Shown here: one piece after another, positions 6,253-6,458 of the stretch
Position numbering within the stretch: position 1 is the stretch's first letter
Layout of the letters: each line of letters begins with the position of its first letter
Assembly: GCA_013205155.1 (NCBI GenBank)
Contig: JABMMT010000169.1
Span: 1-6,458 of the forward strand
Reading direction: 5' to 3'
DNA length: 6,458 bases
From: Betaproteobacteria bacterium
GTDB taxonomy: Bacteria > Pseudomonadota > Gammaproteobacteria > Burkholderiales > Burkholderiaceae
Position numbers and translations under genes: made by a program
The notes under the pieces: model-generated
Told to the model about the DNA's origin: nothing
The model's input: only the letters and a program-made list of their open reading frames with translations
The model's database searches: none

Positions 6253-6321
6253 GAGGTCTGGTAAATTTAATAAGATAAATAACTGTTTATTACTAATTAC
6301 TAATTAAAGGGGATATTTTAA
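6253..6321. other. AT-rich spacer downstream of the transporter operon
   Basis: No gene or clear terminator is visible. A weak AT hairpin is possible (ATAAA 6275-6279 with TTTAT 6286-6290), and the heptamer TTACTAA occurs twice in tandem at 6290-6303, followed by TTAA. The last part (about 6304-6321) may still be diverged DoxX-like sequence: in frame it reads L-K-G-I-F-stop where the intact gene reads I-R-L-F-F-Q. Confidence 0.4.
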
Positions 6322-6393
6322 CCACCGCTAGCTATTTGGGCATTATGGAGTACAAATGTTATTAGGCTCACTAGAAAATCAAATAAAGGTTAA
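6304..6393 (+). pseudogene. Broken 3' remnant of a second DoxX-like gene
   Basis: From 6322 the frame reads PPLAIWALWSTNVIRLTRK..., then stop at 6391-6393. The intact DoxX-like protein ends PPLVIWALWCSNAFRLIKK.... Twelve of the first 21 residues are identical. At DNA level AACCACCGCTAG (6320-6331 and 359-370) and TATTTGGGC (6332-6340 and 371-379) are shared exactly, whereas Ala and Leu codons differ at silent sites (GCA TTA against GCG CTT). That pattern means both copies evolved as protein-coding sequence before this one was lost, so it is not a recent duplication. Where the intact gene has CAA (Gln114), the remnant has TAA, and no start or membrane helices 1-3 remain upstream. TCTCT also occurs 4 nt after both stop codons, which may be residual homology or chance. 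Homology before 6313 is uncertain. Confidence 0.72.
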
Positions 6394-6398
6394 CCTTT
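6385..6398. repeat. 14-bp perfect palindrome
   Basis: AAAGGTTAACCTTT is its own reverse complement and covers the stop codon of the DoxX-like remnant, 30 bp ahead of the next start codon. It could be an operator for the following gene or a chance AT-rich palindrome. No promoter around it is convincing. Confidence 0.4.
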
Positions 6399-6428
6399 CT
6401 CTCAGTAAGAAATGGTACTTTTACATTC

Positions 6429-6458
6429 ATGAAAATTAGCAAAAAAGCTGCCGCAATA
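6429..6458 (+). CDS. Start of a new gene, probably exported protein (partial)
   Basis: An ATG at 6429 opens a frame that runs to the window end and reads MKISKKAAAI. A lysine-rich start followed by small hydrophobic residues is how a signal peptide begins, and it resembles the MKKLKK start of the binding protein here. No strong ribosome site is visible upstream (only AAGAAA near 6407-6412, a long way off). Only 10 codons are present, so both the gene and its export are tentative. Confidence 0.45.
   Translation, partial: MKISKKAAAI

Noticed and set aside
6290..6303. Tandem heptamer TTACTAA twice, considered as a duplication left by a mobile element
   Set aside because: Low-complexity AT sequence makes such a repeat likely by chance, and no terminal inverted repeats or transposase are present in the window.
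19..6458. CRISPR arrays, tRNA or rRNA genes, insertion sequences and toxin-antitoxin pairs
   Set aside because: I looked for regular repeats, tRNA-like T-loop sequences, transposase or small paired genes and saw none.

Overview
The window is AT-rich and densely coded. It looks like a piece of a small, streamlined bacterial chromosome. The low GC, very short intergenic gaps and style of the transporter genes fit a freshwater low-GC actinobacterium (acI / Nanopelagicales type), but no marker gene here proves that, so the assignment is an inference.

Layout: (1) 19-426 (+), a small DoxX-like membrane protein. (2) 2284-434 (-), a two-gene operon with a zinc-dependent polyol (xylitol/sorbitol-type) dehydrogenase first and a short-chain dehydrogenase 12 nt behind it; it converges on the DoxX gene with a 7-nt gap. 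(3) 2285-2525, a 241-bp divergent control region with a perfect inverted repeat and a C-run/G-run segment that can fold in two exclusive ways. (4) 2526-6252 (+), a four-gene operon: an extracellular sugar/polyol-binding protein, a SIS-domain protein of the 6-phospho-3-hexuloisomerase type, and two CUT1-like ABC permeases. No ATPase gene is present. (5) 6253-6458, an AT-rich spacer, a broken 3' remnant of a second DoxX-like gene, a 14-bp palindrome, and the first 10 codons of a new gene.

Working model: the binding protein and two permeases import a polyol or related sugar, using an ATPase encoded elsewhere. The dehydrogenase and SDR oxidise or interconvert it, and the SIS protein isomerises a phosphorylated ketose. 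A sugar kinase would also be needed and is not in the window.

The most interesting structure is not a gene. Directly after the binding-protein stop, and inside the first 30 codons of the isomerase gene, lie two strong consecutive stem-loops. The first (3906-3959) has an 11-bp perfect outer stem that contains the isomerase GTG start codon. The second (3973-4002) is a perfect 14-bp inverted repeat with a 2-nt centre, followed by a T-rich run like an intrinsic terminator. Together they look like a control point that allows high binding-protein expression and low expression of isomerase and permeases. A second point is that the whole catabolic/transport block lies between an intact DoxX-like gene and a degraded 3' end of a diverged homologue, which suggests the block was inserted or exchanged at this site.
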